Below the pieces are notes generated by a model, which worked only from the letters and a program-made list of their open reading frames with translations, did no database searches and was not told the DNA's origin. Below are positions 8,446 through 18,742 of a DNA stretch of 64,000 nt, piece after piece. A program made the translations under genes and the position numbers. This DNA is from Massilia yuzhufengensis. GTDB lineage: Bacteria > Pseudomonadota > Gammaproteobacteria > Burkholderiales > Burkholderiaceae_D. Within the stretch, counting starts at the first letter, position 1. Each line of letters starts with the position of its first letter. The stretch spans positions 124,001 through 188,000 of the forward strand of contig NZ_FOLD01000007.1 in the NCBI RefSeq assembly GCF_900112225.1, given 5' to 3'.

Positions 8446-10898
8446 CTGGCCGCCACCCCATCCAGCAAACGCGCCAGCTGCTCGATGTCGACCGGCTTGA
8501 CCAGGTGGTGATGGAAGCCGGCCGCGAAGGCGTCGTTGCGGTCCTGCTGCTGGCCGTAGCCGGTGATGGCCACCAGCACCGCGCCCGCCGTCTCGGGCTG
8601 GGCGCGCAGGCTGCGCGCCAGTTCGTGGCCGTCCATCCCGGGCAGGCCGATGTCGAGCAGGCAGACGTCCGGCGCGGCAGCGCGGGCGCGCGCGAGCGCG
8701 GCCAGCGGTTCGTGCTCGACCATCACCTGGTGGCCATGCGCGGCCAGCAGCAGGCCGAGCGTCTCGGCCGCGTCGACGTTGTCGTCCACCACCAGCACGG
8801 TCAATGAGGCGGCGTGCCCCGCCGGGACGGCCTCCTCGGGCTCCGCTTCGGCCACGGCGCCCGGCAACAGCGGAAGCTCGATGGTGAAGGTGCTGCCCTG
8901 CCCCAGTCCCGGGCTGGAACAGCCGACCGTCCCGCCGTGCAGCTCCACCAGGTTGCGCACCAGCGCCAGGCCCAGTCCCAGCCCGCCCTGCGAGCGGTCG
9001 GGCGAGCGCTCGGCCTGCGTGAACAGGTCGAACACCCGGCTGGTGAGGTCCTGGTCCATGCCGATGCCTTCGTCGCGCACCCTGACCTGCAGGCTGTCGC
9101 CGTGTACGGTGGCATCGAGCTCGATGGCGCAAGCCTCCGGCGTATATTTTGCGGCGTTGCCCAGCACATTGGCCACTACCTGCACCAGGCGCGCGCGGTC
9201 GCCCTCGACCAGCACCCACGAGGGCGGCAGGCGCACCGCGAGCCTCTGGCGCCGCGCATCGATGGCGGGACGCACCTGCTCCACCGCCTCCTGCACCACG
9301 CCGCGCATGCCCACTTGCGTGCGCTCCAGCGTGATCAGGCCGCGGGTGACGCGCGAGACATCCAGCAGATCGTCCACCAGACGCGTCATGTGGCGCACCT
9401 GGCGCCCGATGATGTTGCTGCCCTGACGCACCCGCGCCTCGTCCAGCGTGCCGATGCGCAGCAGTTCGGCCGCCGCGCTGATCGGCGCCAGCGGGTTGCG
9501 CAGCTCGTGCGCCAGCATCGCCAGGAACTCGTCCTTGCGGCGGTCGGCTTCCACCAGTTTTTCCTCGGCCAGCTTGCGGTCGGTGATGTCGCGGAAGAAC
9601 GCGGCCAGGCCGCCGTCCTGCATCGGGTAGGCGCGCACCTCGGTCCAGATCCGCACGCCGTCCGGGAACACGTGGGAATGCTCGGCGCTGCCGGCCACCC
9701 GGGTGCGCATCACGGCGCGGTACATCGGGCCCGGTTCGGCGTCGACCGTATGGGGGAAGGCTTCCCAGTGGTTGCGGCCGACGACGTCCTGCTCCTGCAT
9801 GCGGCAGATGCGCAGGCCCTCCGCATTCATTTCCAGCACGGTCCAGCTGGCGTCGAACAGGGCGAAGCCTTCGGCGATGGTGTCGAAGATATTGCGGCTG
9901 CGGTCGCGCTCCGCGCGCAGTTCGGCCTGGGCGCGCGCGGTTTCGGCTGCGGCCCAGGTGCGCTCGGCCAGGTCGCGCACCAGCTGCAGGTCGTCGTCGC
10001 TCCAGTGGCGCGGCTGGGCGCAGTCGATCCCCAGGCAGGCCGTGAGGCGGTTCGCTTTCACCAGCGGCACCACCAGCAGCGAGCCGACACCGTCGGTGGC
10101 ATAGGCGCTGCGATAGCCCACGGTGCGCACATCGCAGGCGGTGTCCTGGATGCGCACCACGTCGCCCGCGCGCAGCGCGGCGGCCACGGCGGGGCCGTAG
10201 CCATCGAGGCTGTAGCTCGGCTGCGTCATGCCCCGGCCGTCGCGCGCCCAGCCGCGCGGCACCGTGAAGCGGCCGCTGGCCTGGTTCATCTCGGCGTACA
10301 CCACCCGGTCCGCATGCAGCTCGCCGCCCAGCAGCACGCTGGCGGTGGCGATCACTTCCTCGGCCGACGACAGCGGCCGCAGCGCATCCGACACGGTAAG
10401 CTCGAACGCCGCGCGGCGCTCGGCGGCGACGCGGCGCGTGGTTTCCATCACGGTGCAGAACAGGCCGGCCACCTGGCCGTCGTTGCCGATGAGCGGGGCA
10501 TGCGAGAAGGTGAAGGTGGCGCGCTCGGGGTAGCCGCGCCGCACCACGGTCATCGGCATGTCTTCGAAGTAGACGGGTTTACCCGACAGGGCGCGGTCGA
10601 TCAGCGGCACCATCTCGCTCCAGACCTCGGCCCACAGGTCGCAGAAGCGCTCGCCCAGCGCGCGGCCGTGCTTTTGCCCGAGCAGGGGCGCATACGCGTC
10701 GTTATAGAGGAAGACCAGGTCCGGCCCCCATGCCATGAACATCGGGAAGGCCGAGTGCAGCATCATGTCGACCGCCGTGCGCAGGGCCGGCGGCCAGTGC
10801 TCGGGCGGGCCGAGCGGCGTCTGGCGCCAGTCGTGGCGGCGGATGCGCGCACGCATCGCGTTGTCGCCGTCAATTGCTGCGTGGGGTGGGTGGGGCAT
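8442..10898 (-). CDS. Hybrid sensor histidine kinase with C-terminal receiver
   Basis: 818 residues, no obvious membrane segment. Domains in order: a PAS-like sensor (about 20-160, with [22 protein letters not shown]), a GAF domain (about 165-330), a second PAS (about 335-450), HisKA with phosphoacceptor His464 in [12 protein letters not shown], a HATPase_c domain with N-box VLGNAAKYT and GLGLGLALV, and a receiver domain (about 695-815) with acceptor Asp749 in [11 protein letters not shown]. It would sense a soluble or diffusible signal in the cytoplasm and phosphorylate its own receiver. No output regulator or phosphotransfer protein is adjacent. The stop codon lies in the end of a family B repeat. 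The gene is 62 bases downstream of orn on the same strand. Confidence 0.88.
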   Translation of the reverse strand: MPHPPHAAIDGDNAMRARIRRHDWRQTPLGPPEHWPPALRTAVDMMLHSAFPMFMAWGPDLVFLYNDAYAPLLGQKHGRALGERFCDLWAEVWSEMVPLIDRALSGKPVYFEDMPMTVVRRGYPERATFTFSHAPLIGNDGQVAGLFCTVMETTRRVAAERRAAFELTVSDALRPLSSAEEVIATASVLLGGELHADRVVYAEMNQASGRFTVPRGWARDGRGMTQPSYSLDGYGPAVAAALRAGDVVRIQDTACDVRTVGYRSAYATDGVGSLLVVPLVKANRLTACLGIDCAQPRHWSDDDLQLVRDLAERTWAAAETARAQAELRAERDRSRNIFDTIAEGFALFDASWTVLEMNAEGLRICRMQEQDVVGRNHWEAFPHTVDAEPGPMYRAVMRTRVAGSAEHSHVFPDGVRIWTEVRAYPMQDGGLAAFFRDITDRKLAEEKLVEADRRKDEFLAMLAHELRNPLAPISAAAELLRIGTLDEARVRQGSNIIGRQVRHMTRLVDDLLDVSRVTRGLITLERTQVGMRGVVQEAVEQVRPAIDARRQRLAVRLPPSWVLVEGDRARLVQVVANVLGNAAKYTPEACAIELDATVHGDSLQVRVRDEGIGMDQDLTSRVFDLFTQAERSPDRSQGGLGLGLALVRNLVELHGGTVGCSSPGLGQGSTFTIELPLLPGAVAEAEPEEAVPAGHAASLTVLVVDDNVDAAETLGLLLAAHGHQVMVEHEPLAALARARAAAPDVCLLDIGLPGMDGHELARSLRAQPETAGAVLVAITGYGQQQDRNDAFAAGFHHHLVKPVDIEQLARLLDGVAAR

Positions 10899-10960
10899 GA
10901 CGCCGATTGTCGCACACGTTTATTGCCTGCGACACATATGTATCGCAGGCCGGTGCGGCA

Positions 10961-11545
10961 TTACAGCTTGATGAAATGCTCGCGGTAGTAGCGCAGCTCT
11001 TCGATCGACTCATGGATGTCGGCCAGCGCGGTGTGCTTCTGGTGCTTCTTGAAGCCGGACGCCAGTTCCGGTTTCCAGCGGCGGCACAGTTCCTTCAGGG
11101 TCGACACGTCCAGGTTGCGGTAGTGGAAGAAGGCTTCCAGCTTCGGCATGCCGCGCGCCATGAAGCGGCGGTCCTGGCAGATCGAATTGCCGCACATCGG
11201 CGACTTGTTGTTCGGCACGTATTTTTTCAGGAAGGCGATCAGTTCCTGCTCGGCCTGGGCTTCGGTGACGGTGGAGGCCTTGACGCGGTCGATCAGGCCC
11301 GACTTGCCGTGGGTGCCCTTGTTCCAGTTGTCCATCTTGTCCAGCGTCGCGTCCGACTGGTGGATGGCGAACACCGGGCCTTCGGCGATGATGTTCAGGT
11401 CCGGGTCGGTGACCACCACGGCCACTTCGATGATGCGGTCATTGTCCGGGTCCAGGCCGGTCATTTCCATGTCCAGCCAGACCAGGTTGAATTCATTCGG
11501 GCGCGCGGCTGCGGCTGCCCCTTCGGTTTGTGTAGCTTGTGACAT
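10961..11545 (-). CDS. orn: Oligoribonuclease
   Basis: 194 residues from the ATG at 11545, with AAAGAGAG just upstream. It is a DEDDh 3'-5' exonuclease that degrades two- to five-nucleotide RNAs. In c-di-GMP-using bacteria it also clears pGpG, which fits the several GGDEF/EAL proteins in this window. Visible are Exo I ([13 protein letters not shown]), Exo II (ICQDRRFM region) and Exo III ([17 protein letters not shown]) with the catalytic His and Asp. Length is slightly over the usual 180 because of a 14-residue Ala/Gln-rich N-terminal extension. Cytoplasmic and often essential. Divergent from the Ste24-like protease gene. Confidence 0.96.
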   Translation of the reverse strand: MSQATQTEGAAAAARPNEFNLVWLDMEMTGLDPDNDRIIEVAVVVTDPDLNIIAEGPVFAIHQSDATLDKMDNWNKGTHGKSGLIDRVKASTVTEAQAEQELIAFLKKYVPNNKSPMCGNSICQDRRFMARGMPKLEAFFHYRNLDVSTLKELCRRWKPELASGFKKHQKHTALADIHESIEELRYYREHFIKL

Positions 11546-11623
11546 AATTCTCTCTTTGCCTTATTGGTATCCGGTCGTGCACTTCCTTGTGCGCTTCACC
11601 CTGCATTTTCTCACAGGCACAGA

Positions 11624-12886
11624 ATGTCTTCACTCGGGTTTTCGGTATTGTTCGTGGTTTTCTTTGCGCTGACCCTCGGTTTGCGCTTCTGGCTGGCCAA
11701 CCGCCATATCCGCCACGTGCTGCGCCACCGCGCCAGCGTGCCGGCCGAGTTTGCGCCAAAGGTGCCGCTGGCGGCGCACCAGAAGGCGGCCGACTACACG
11801 GTGGCCAAGACCCGCCTCGGTATCGTCGCGCTGCTGTGGGGCAGCGCGGTGCTGGTCGGCTTCACCCTGCTGGGCGGGCTGCAGGCGCTGTCGACCGCCC
11901 TGCTGCCGCTGACCGGCCCCGGCACGCTGCACCAGCTGGCGCTGGTGGCCGGGTTCGCGATCCTGTCGGGGCTGCTCGACCTGCCGCTGGACTGGTACCG
12001 CCAGTTCGTGCTGGAACAGCGCTTCGGCTTCAACAAAATGACGCCCGGCCTGTGGCTGGCCGACATGGCCAAGGGCGCGCTGGTGGGCGCCCTGATCGGC
12101 CTGCCGCTGCTGTGGGTGATCCTGGCGCTGATGGAAAAAAGCGGCGATTTGTGGTGGCTGTGGGCCTGGTGCGTGTGGAGCGGCTTCCAGCTCCTGATGA
12201 TGGTGCTCTACCCCACCGTGATCGCGCCGCTGTTCAACAAGTTCACGCCCCTGGCCGACGCCAGCCTGCAAGCGCGCATCGAAGGCCTGATGGCGCGCGT
12301 GGGCTTCGCCTCGAAAGGCCTGTTCGTGATGGACGGCAGCAAGCGCAGCGCCCACGGCAACGCCTACTTCTCTGGCTTCGGCAGCAACAAGCGCATCGTG
12401 TTCTTCGATACCCTGCTCGCGCGCCTCGACCCGCACGAGATCGAAGCGGTGCTGGCGCACGAACTGGGCCACTTCAAGCTGCGCCACATCGTCAAGCGCA
12501 TCGTGGTGCTGTTCGCGCTGTCGCTGGGCTTTCTGGCGCTGCTGGGCTACCTGAAGACCCAGGCCTGGTTCTACACCGGCCTGGGCGTCACGCCCATGAT
12601 GGGCGCGTCGAACGACGGCATGGCCCTGATCCTGTTCATGCTGGTGCTGCCGATCTTTACCTTCGTGCTCTCGCCGCTCAGCTCCATCACCTCGCGCAAG
12701 CACGAATTCGAGGCCGATGCCTTCGCTGCGAAGCATACCGACAGCAGCCACCTGGTGTCGGCACTGGTCAAGATGTACGAGGACAACGCCTCGACCCTGA
12801 CGCCGGACCCGCTGCACTCCGCCTTCTACGATTCGCACCCGCCGGCCTCGGTGCGGGTGAAACAGCTGGCGCTGGCGGCCGCATGA
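11624..12886 (+). CDS. M48 family Ste24-like (CAAX prenyl protease 1) metalloprotease
   Basis: 420 residues from the ATG at 11624. A multi-pass inner-membrane zinc protease. The M48 motif HELGH is at 279-283, with the third ligand Glu in SRKHEFEADAFA. An N-terminal M48_N region spans about 20-200, and several hydrophobic segments surround the catalytic site. Bacterial relatives take part in membrane-protein quality control; prenyl-peptide cleavage is the eukaryotic role and should not be assumed. The stop overlaps the next gene's start as ATGA, so this protease, phhB and rsgA are almost certainly one transcript. Upstream in-frame codons to 11564 have no ribosome site and were excluded. Confidence 0.9.
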   Translation: MSSLGFSVLFVVFFALTLGLRFWLANRHIRHVLRHRASVPAEFAPKVPLAAHQKAADYTVAKTRLGIVALLWGSAVLVGFTLLGGLQALSTALLPLTGPGTLHQLALVAGFAILSGLLDLPLDWYRQFVLEQRFGFNKMTPGLWLADMAKGALVGALIGLPLLWVILALMEKSGDLWWLWAWCVWSGFQLLMMVLYPTVIAPLFNKFTPLADASLQARIEGLMARVGFASKGLFVMDGSKRSAHGNAYFSGFGSNKRIVFFDTLLARLDPHEIEAVLAHELGHFKLRHIVKRIVVLFALSLGFLALLGYLKTQAWFYTGLGVTPMMGASNDGMALILFMLVLPIFTFVLSPLSSITSRKHEFEADAFAAKHTDSSHLVSALVKMYEDNASTLTPDPLHSAFYDSHPPASVRVKQLALAAA

Positions 12887-13215
12887 CGCTCCTCGACCGA
12901 CACAGCGTGCATGGGGCGCCCGCGCTGGACGCGGCGACCATCGCCGCGCGCCTGGCCGAGCTGCCCGACTGGCAGGCCGCCGGCAGCAGCATCGCGCGCG
13001 ACTACCGCTTCGCCGACTACCGCGCGACCATCGCTTTTGTGAACGCCATCGCGGCGATGGCGGAAAGTGAAAACCACCATCCGGACATGCTGGTGGGCTA
13101 CCGCCACTGCACCCTGACCTACACCACCCATTCGGCCGGCAATGCGCTGTCCGACAACGATTTCATCTGCGCGGCCAAGGCCGACGCGCTCTACGCACAA
13201 GGAACAGGCGCATGA
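12883..13215 (+). CDS. phhB: Pterin-4a-carbinolamine dehydratase
   Basis: 110 residues, the normal size. It dehydrates 4a-hydroxytetrahydropterin to quinonoid dihydropterin, recycling the cofactor of aromatic amino-acid hydroxylases. The active-site signature ENHHPDM and the preceding [10 protein letters not shown] helix are both present, as is the C-terminal [15 protein letters not shown]. Some bacteria without phenylalanine hydroxylase keep this protein for pterin quality control or molybdopterin metabolism; no phhA is visible here. The start overlaps the protease stop and the stop overlaps the rsgA start, both as ATGA, which signals translational coupling. Confidence 0.93.
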   Translation: MTLLDRHSVHGAPALDAATIAARLAELPDWQAAGSSIARDYRFADYRATIAFVNAIAAMAESENHHPDMLVGYRHCTLTYTTHSAGNALSDNDFICAAKADALYAQGTGA

Positions 13216-14111
13216 GCGACCTCACCGGCACCATCATCGCGGCCCACGGCCGCCACTACCTGGCCGACGCCGACGGCGCGCTGCTCCAGTGCGTCACGCG
13301 CGGCAAGAAAACCAATGTGGCGGTGGGCGACATCGTCCACCTGCAAAAAACCTCGGAGAACCAGGCCGTCATCGAGCGCATCGCCGACCGCAGCACCCTG
13401 CTCTACCGCTCCGACCAGTACAAATCCAAGCTGCTGGCGGCGAACATCACGCGCCTGTTCATTGTCGTCGCCACCGAGCCCGGTTTCGCCGACGACCTGG
13501 TCTCGCGCTCGCTGGTGGCGGCCGAAGCGGCCGGCATCGAGGCCCACATCATCCTCAACAAGGTCGACGTCGCCGAACTGCTGCCGCGCGCCCGCGAACG
13601 CGCCGGCCTGTATGGTTCGCTCGGCTACCCGGTGCACGAGCTGTCGGCGCGCGCCGATCCCGAGCACGCCGTCGCCACCTTGATGCCGCTGCTGGCGGGC
13701 CAGTCGTCGATCTTCATCGGCCAGTCGGGCATGGGCAAGTCCTCGCTCATCAACCTGCTGGTGCCGGATGCCGACATCGCCGTGCGCGAGATCTCGGAAG
13801 CGCTCGACACCGGCAAGCACACCACCACCTTCACGCGCCTGTACTGGCTGCCGGGCGGCGAAGAGAAAAGCGCGATCATCGATTCGCCGGGTTTCCAGGA
13901 GTTCGGGCTGTACCACCTGAGCGAAGGCATGCTGGAACGGGCCTTCGTCGAGTTCAAGCCCTACCTGGGCAGCTGCAAGTACTACAACTGCCGCCACCTT
14001 CAGGAGCCGCAATGCGCGGTGCTCGATGCAGTGGCCGCCGGGAAGATCGCGCGCTACCGCCATGAGCTGTACGGGCAGCTGCTGCACGAATCGGCGCAGA
14101 CCTTGTATTGA
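13212..14111 (+). CDS. rsgA: Ribosome small subunit-dependent GTPase A
   Basis: 299 residues. A circularly permuted GTPase that checks late 30S ribosome maturation. Order: an N-terminal OB fold (1-70), then G4 ([11 protein letters not shown], about 115), G1 P-loop GQSGMGKS (170-177), G3 (DSPGFQEFG) and a C-terminal zinc finger with Cys and His in [15 protein letters not shown]. The G4-G1-G3 order is diagnostic. Cytoplasmic. It overlaps phhB by 4 bases and ends the protease-phhB-rsgA unit; the next gene, argF, has its own promoter. Confidence 0.96.
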   Translation: MSDLTGTIIAAHGRHYLADADGALLQCVTRGKKTNVAVGDIVHLQKTSENQAVIERIADRSTLLYRSDQYKSKLLAANITRLFIVVATEPGFADDLVSRSLVAAEAAGIEAHIILNKVDVAELLPRARERAGLYGSLGYPVHELSARADPEHAVATLMPLLAGQSSIFIGQSGMGKSSLINLLVPDADIAVREISEALDTGKHTTTFTRLYWLPGGEEKSAIIDSPGFQEFGLYHLSEGMLERAFVEFKPYLGSCKYYNCRHLQEPQCAVLDAVAAGKIARYRHELYGQLLHESAQTLY

Positions 14112-14152
14112 TGGCGAAAACCCTGCCTTCCCTAACGTAAAGCAAAAACCCT

Positions 14153-14158
14153 TATAAT
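14153..14158 (+). promoter_or_regulatory. Putative -10 element of the argF promoter
   Basis: A perfect TATAAT lies 30 bases before the argF start in the only gap between rsgA and argF. I cannot identify a convincing -35 box 16-18 bases upstream, so this is a partial promoter call. Confidence 0.5.
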
Positions 14159-14187
14159 CCAAGGGATAACAGCAAAGCCAAGACGAT

Positions 14188-15114
14188 ATGCCAGTCTCAC
14201 AACCAATCAAGCACTTCCTGCAGTTCTCCGACTTCACGCGCGACGAATTCGAATACGTCATCCAGCGCGCGACCGACATCAAGCGCAAGTTCAAGGCCTA
14301 CGAGGTCTACCACCCGCTGGTCGACCGCACCCTGGTGATGGTGTTCGAGAAGAGCTCCACCCGCACCCGCCTGAGTTTCGAGGCCGGCATGCACCAGCTG
14401 GGCGGCGCCGCGATCTACCTGAACACGCGCGACAGCCAGCTGGGGCGCGGCGAGCCGGTGGAAGACGCGGGCCAGGTCATGTCGCGCATGTGCGACATCA
14501 TCATGGTGCGCACCTTCGGCCAGGAGATCATCGAGCGCTTCGCCGCGCATTCGCGCGTCCCGGTGATCAATGGCCTGACCAACGAGCACCACCCCTGCCA
14601 GGTGCTGGCCGATATCTTCACCTTCTACGAACACCGCGGCCCGATCGCCGGCAAGACGGTGGCCTGGATCGGCGACGCCAACAACATGCTGTACTCGTGG
14701 CTGCAGGCGGCCGAAGTCTTCGGCTTCCACCTGAACGTCTCGACCCCGAAGGGTTATGACCTCGATCCGAGCCTGGTCTCGACCGATCGCTACACGCTGT
14801 TCGACAACCCGTCCGACGCCTGCGCAGGCGCGCACCTGGTCAACACCGACGTCTGGACCAGCATGGGCTATGAAAAGGAAAACGCCGAGCGCCTGAAGGC
14901 CTTCGACGGCTTCATCGTCGACAGCGCCAAGATGGCGCGCGCCACGCCCGACGCCCTGTTCATGCACTGCCTGCCGGCCCACCGCGGCGAGGAAGTCGCG
15001 GCCGAGGTCATCGACGGCCCGCAGTCGGTGGTCTGGGACGAAGCGGAAAACCGCCTGCACGTGCAGAAGGCGCTGATCGAATACCTGCTGCTGGGCCGCC
15101 TCGAGGACAAGTAA
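14188..15114 (+). CDS. argF: Ornithine carbamoyltransferase (anabolic)
   Basis: 308 residues. It joins carbamoyl phosphate and ornithine to give citrulline in arginine synthesis. The carbamoyl-phosphate loop STRTR is at 57-61. HCLPAHRGEE has Cys261, the ornithine-side residue, and the citrulline/ornithine-loop motif VNTDVWTSMG is present. It forms a cytoplasmic trimer. It precedes a VOC gene by one base and argG by about 500 bases on the same strand, so two consecutive steps of the pathway are encoded side by side. A good TATAAT is upstream. No ARG-box-like operator was recognised. Confidence 0.96.
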   Translation: MPVSQPIKHFLQFSDFTRDEFEYVIQRATDIKRKFKAYEVYHPLVDRTLVMVFEKSSTRTRLSFEAGMHQLGGAAIYLNTRDSQLGRGEPVEDAGQVMSRMCDIIMVRTFGQEIIERFAAHSRVPVINGLTNEHHPCQVLADIFTFYEHRGPIAGKTVAWIGDANNMLYSWLQAAEVFGFHLNVSTPKGYDLDPSLVSTDRYTLFDNPSDACAGAHLVNTDVWTSMGYEKENAERLKAFDGFIVDSAKMARATPDALFMHCLPAHRGEEVAAEVIDGPQSVVWDEAENRLHVQKALIEYLLLGRLEDK

Positions 15115-15115
15115 C

Positions 15116-15517
15116 ATGATCGACCACACCGGCGTCATCGTCTCGGATTTCCCGCGCAGCCGCGCCTTCTACAGCCAGGCGCTGGCGCCGATCGGCTATG
15201 CGCTGCTGGCCGAGATCCCGGCAGCCGTCACGGGCAGCACCGACGTCGCCGGTTTCGGCGAGCCGCCCAAGCCGGACTTCTGGATCTCCGGCGCCACCGC
15301 CGCGCGCGGCGTGAACCAGCCGCCCATCCACGTGGCCTTCCGCGTGACCAGCCGCGCACAGGTCGACGCGTTCTACCATGCGGCGCTGGCCGCCGGTGGC
15401 CGCGACAATGGCGCGCCCGGCCCGCGCCCCCATTACCACCCTGGTTACTACGGCGCGTTCGTGCTCGACCCGGACGGCCATAACATCGAAGCTGTATGCC
15501 ACAACCCTGATGCCTGA
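15116..15517 (+). CDS. VOC/glyoxalase-fold protein
   Basis: 133 residues. It opens with the vicinal-oxygen-chelate pattern [19 protein letters not shown] (metal-ligand His4) and repeats the beta-alpha-beta-beta-beta unit. HVAFRV (His in mid-chain) and a C-terminal [15 protein letters not shown] supply the likely remaining ligands. The last motif is typical of the family's final strand, with a catalytic or ligand Glu. Small VOC proteins include glyoxalases, dioxygenases and resistance proteins, and the substrate cannot be told from sequence. It starts one base after the argF stop, which implies cotranscription between two arginine genes; no direct link to arginine is known to me. Confidence 0.85.
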   Translation: MIDHTGVIVSDFPRSRAFYSQALAPIGYALLAEIPAAVTGSTDVAGFGEPPKPDFWISGATAARGVNQPPIHVAFRVTSRAQVDAFYHAALAAGGRDNGAPGPRPHYHPGYYGAFVLDPDGHNIEAVCHNPDA

Positions 15518-15609
15518 TCGTCGGCCCGTCCGTCCCGCTTCGCCGGGGCGGACCTCCCAAGGGCCGGCTGACCAATCAATCCCACCTCCCTCCCTACTGG
15601 AACCAATCC

Positions 15610-16842
<1,233 letters not shown>

Positions 16843-16860
16843 GCGCTTAACTGCCTCGAG

Positions 16861-16885
16861 AGCCGCCCTGTGGGCGGCTTTTTTT
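16861..16885 (+). terminator. Rho-independent terminator of argG
   Basis: An 8-bp perfect stem, AGCCGCCC/GGGCGGCT, with a 3-base loop and seven T residues, 18 bases after the argG stop. Confidence 0.93.
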
Positions 16886-16927
16886 ATGGAAACAGCGGAC
16901 GGGAAATAGGGTACGTCAGTGCGGCGG

Positions 16928-17048
16928 ACTTGGGTTCCGGCCTGCGCCGGAACGACGGTGCTTGCTTTAACGCTTGGCGTTACCGGAAGCGCAGTTCATA
17001 TACCAATCCTCAAAACCGTCGTTCCGGCGAAGGCCGGAACCCAAGCTT
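16928..17048. repeat. Opposed pair of family A REP-like repeats
   Basis: Copy one (16928-16960) reads TTGGGTTCCGG, loop, CCGGAACGACGGT. Copy two (17014-17048) is its near-perfect reverse complement, with 53 bases between. The pair would form one long cruciform as well as two hairpins. It lies 50 bases before the GIY-YIG gene and fills most of the 256-base gap after argG. Confidence 0.8.
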
Positions 17049-17098
17049 GTTTGCGCACACGCAGCCCTCGAAACCATCGTTAGCGCGACGATGCTGCG

Positions 17099-17392
17099 AT
17101 GGACAAACACTCCTACGTCTACATCCTCGCCAGCCGTCCCTACGGCACGCTCTACACCGGTGTCACGTCCGACCTCATCCGCCGCATCTGGCAACACAAG
17201 GAAGGCTTCGTAGCCGGCTTCACGAAAACCTACAACATCAAGCAACTGGTCTGGTACGAAGTCCACTCGGACATCATCGCGGCGATTACCCGCGAAAAGC
17301 AAATCAAGGAATGGCCGCGGGACTGGAAGATCAACCTCATACAATCCACCAACCCCAACTGGCACGACCTCTATGCACAGATCATCAGCTGA
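17099..17392 (+). CDS. Small GIY-YIG nuclease family protein (UPF0213-like)
   Basis: 97 residues, essentially only the GIY-YIG domain. The paired motif is VYILASRPYG...LYTGVTSDL, with the YIG half read as YTG. The conserved Arg is in LIRRIWQHKEG, and the metal-binding Glu is in REKQIKEW. Standalone proteins of this type are related to UvrC and Slx1 nucleases, but most are uncharacterised. There is no DNA-binding extension. It begins 50 bases after an opposed pair of family A repeats, a placement that may be meaningful. The ATG at 17099 has no strong ribosome site nearby. Confidence 0.85.
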   Translation: MDKHSYVYILASRPYGTLYTGVTSDLIRRIWQHKEGFVAGFTKTYNIKQLVWYEVHSDIIAAITREKQIKEWPRDWKINLIQSTNPNWHDLYAQIIS

Positions 17393-17473
17393 GCCGCCAC
17401 CAGCCGATCTTTACTGATTGCACAACTTTATGCCGTAGAATCCGACCGACCTCGATCACACCAAGGGCACCAC

Positions 17474-18670
17474 ATGGATCACCCCGGCCGGCTGCACGCT
17501 TTCGACAACCTCCGCGCCGTCATGATGTGGCTCGGGATCCTGATTCACGTCGCCATCAACCACACCACCGGCCCGTCCCCCCTGCCCTGGCGCGATTCCC
17601 AGACCTCTCCCCTGGCCGACCTGCTCCTGCTGTTCATCCACGCCTTCCGCATGCCGGTGTTCTTCATCCTGGCCGGCTTCTTCGTCGCCCTGCTGGTGGC
17701 GCGCCGGGGGCCAAAGGCGATGCTCAAGCACCGGATGCGCCGCCTTGCGCTGCCGTTTACGATCTTCTGGCCGATCCTGATCGTCTGCACCACGGTGCTG
17801 ATGCTGCTCTACGTGCACCTGATGGTGTACGGGACCTGGGGCATCGAGCTGGCGCTGCTGGGCAAGAAGGGCGCGACTGCCTCGCCGTTCAGCACCATGC
17901 ACATGTGGTTCATCTACTACCTGATCTGGTTCTGCGTGTTCACGGCAGCCCTGGCGCCGCTGTGGGCGCGCCTGCCCGCCGCCGCGCACCGGGCCGTCGA
18001 CAAGTGCTTCATGGCGCTCGCGGCCAGCTGGTGGGGGCCGCTCGTCCTCACCCTGCCGCTGGCGGCCATCGGATCCACCTACCGGGCCGGCGTACTTGCC
18101 TCGAGCGGATCCTTCATCCTGCAATTGCCCGAGGTCCTGCACCATGGCCTGTTCTTCGTGTTCGGCCTGCTCGCGTACCGCCACCAGGATGCGCTGTTCC
18201 CGTACTACACGCGCACCGCCTGGCGCAACACCCTTGCCGGGCTGGCCATCTTCATCGCGGCGCTGGGGGCGTTCAAGGCCTTTACCAGCCAACCGGGCGC
18301 CGTGCCGCATATCGAAGCGTGGATTGCCCTGCTCTACAACCTGACCAGCTGGTTGTGGAGTCTTGCCCTGGTCGGCCTGTTCCTGCGTTACGTGGCCAGG
18401 CAGAACCGCGTGCTGCGCTACGTATCCGACAGCTCGTACTGGGTGTTCCTGGTACATATGCTGGGAACGATCGGCTTTGGCGCCATGGTCTACACCCTGC
18501 CGCTGGGGCTGGCCGCGAAAATGCTGCTCAATATCGCGGCCACGACCGCGGCCTGCCTGCTCAGCTACCAGCTGCTGGTGCGCCATAGCTTCATCGGGGT
18601 GCTGCTCAACGGGCGCCGCCAGCCGAAAGCCGGCAAGGCGGCAGTAACGGTGGCGGCCAGCCAGCTCTAG
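17474..18670 (+). CDS. Acyltransferase-3 family integral membrane protein (OpgC/MdoC-like)
   Basis: 398 residues with about ten hydrophobic segments. The start MDHPGRLHAFDNLRAVMM followed by LGILIHVAINH carries the His of the acyltransferase-3 family. Length and the RMPVFFILAGFF segment resemble OpgC (MdoC), which succinylates periplasmic glucans, and other O-acyltransferases of surface polysaccharides. No glucan synthesis gene is near, so the acceptor is unknown. It acts in the inner membrane. It stands alone, between the GIY-YIG gene and a GGDEF-EAL gene on the same strand. Confidence 0.82.
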   Translation: MDHPGRLHAFDNLRAVMMWLGILIHVAINHTTGPSPLPWRDSQTSPLADLLLLFIHAFRMPVFFILAGFFVALLVARRGPKAMLKHRMRRLALPFTIFWPILIVCTTVLMLLYVHLMVYGTWGIELALLGKKGATASPFSTMHMWFIYYLIWFCVFTAALAPLWARLPAAAHRAVDKCFMALAASWWGPLVLTLPLAAIGSTYRAGVLASSGSFILQLPEVLHHGLFFVFGLLAYRHQDALFPYYTRTAWRNTLAGLAIFIAALGAFKAFTSQPGAVPHIEAWIALLYNLTSWLWSLALVGLFLRYVARQNRVLRYVSDSSYWVFLVHMLGTIGFGAMVYTLPLGLAAKMLLNIAATTAACLLSYQLLVRHSFIGVLLNGRRQPKAGKAAVTVAASQL

Positions 18671-18742
18671 CGTTCGCCATTTACGGCCCGCCTGTCCCTT
18701 TCAGGCTAGAATCCTGCTGGTAAACACCACCAGCGAGACCGC

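Noticed and set aside
7324..9219. Long minus-strand frame opposite the MBL-fold gene
   Set aside because: It crosses the coding regions of two real genes and a family B repeat, and its translation is Arg/Gly/Ala-rich with no recognisable motif.
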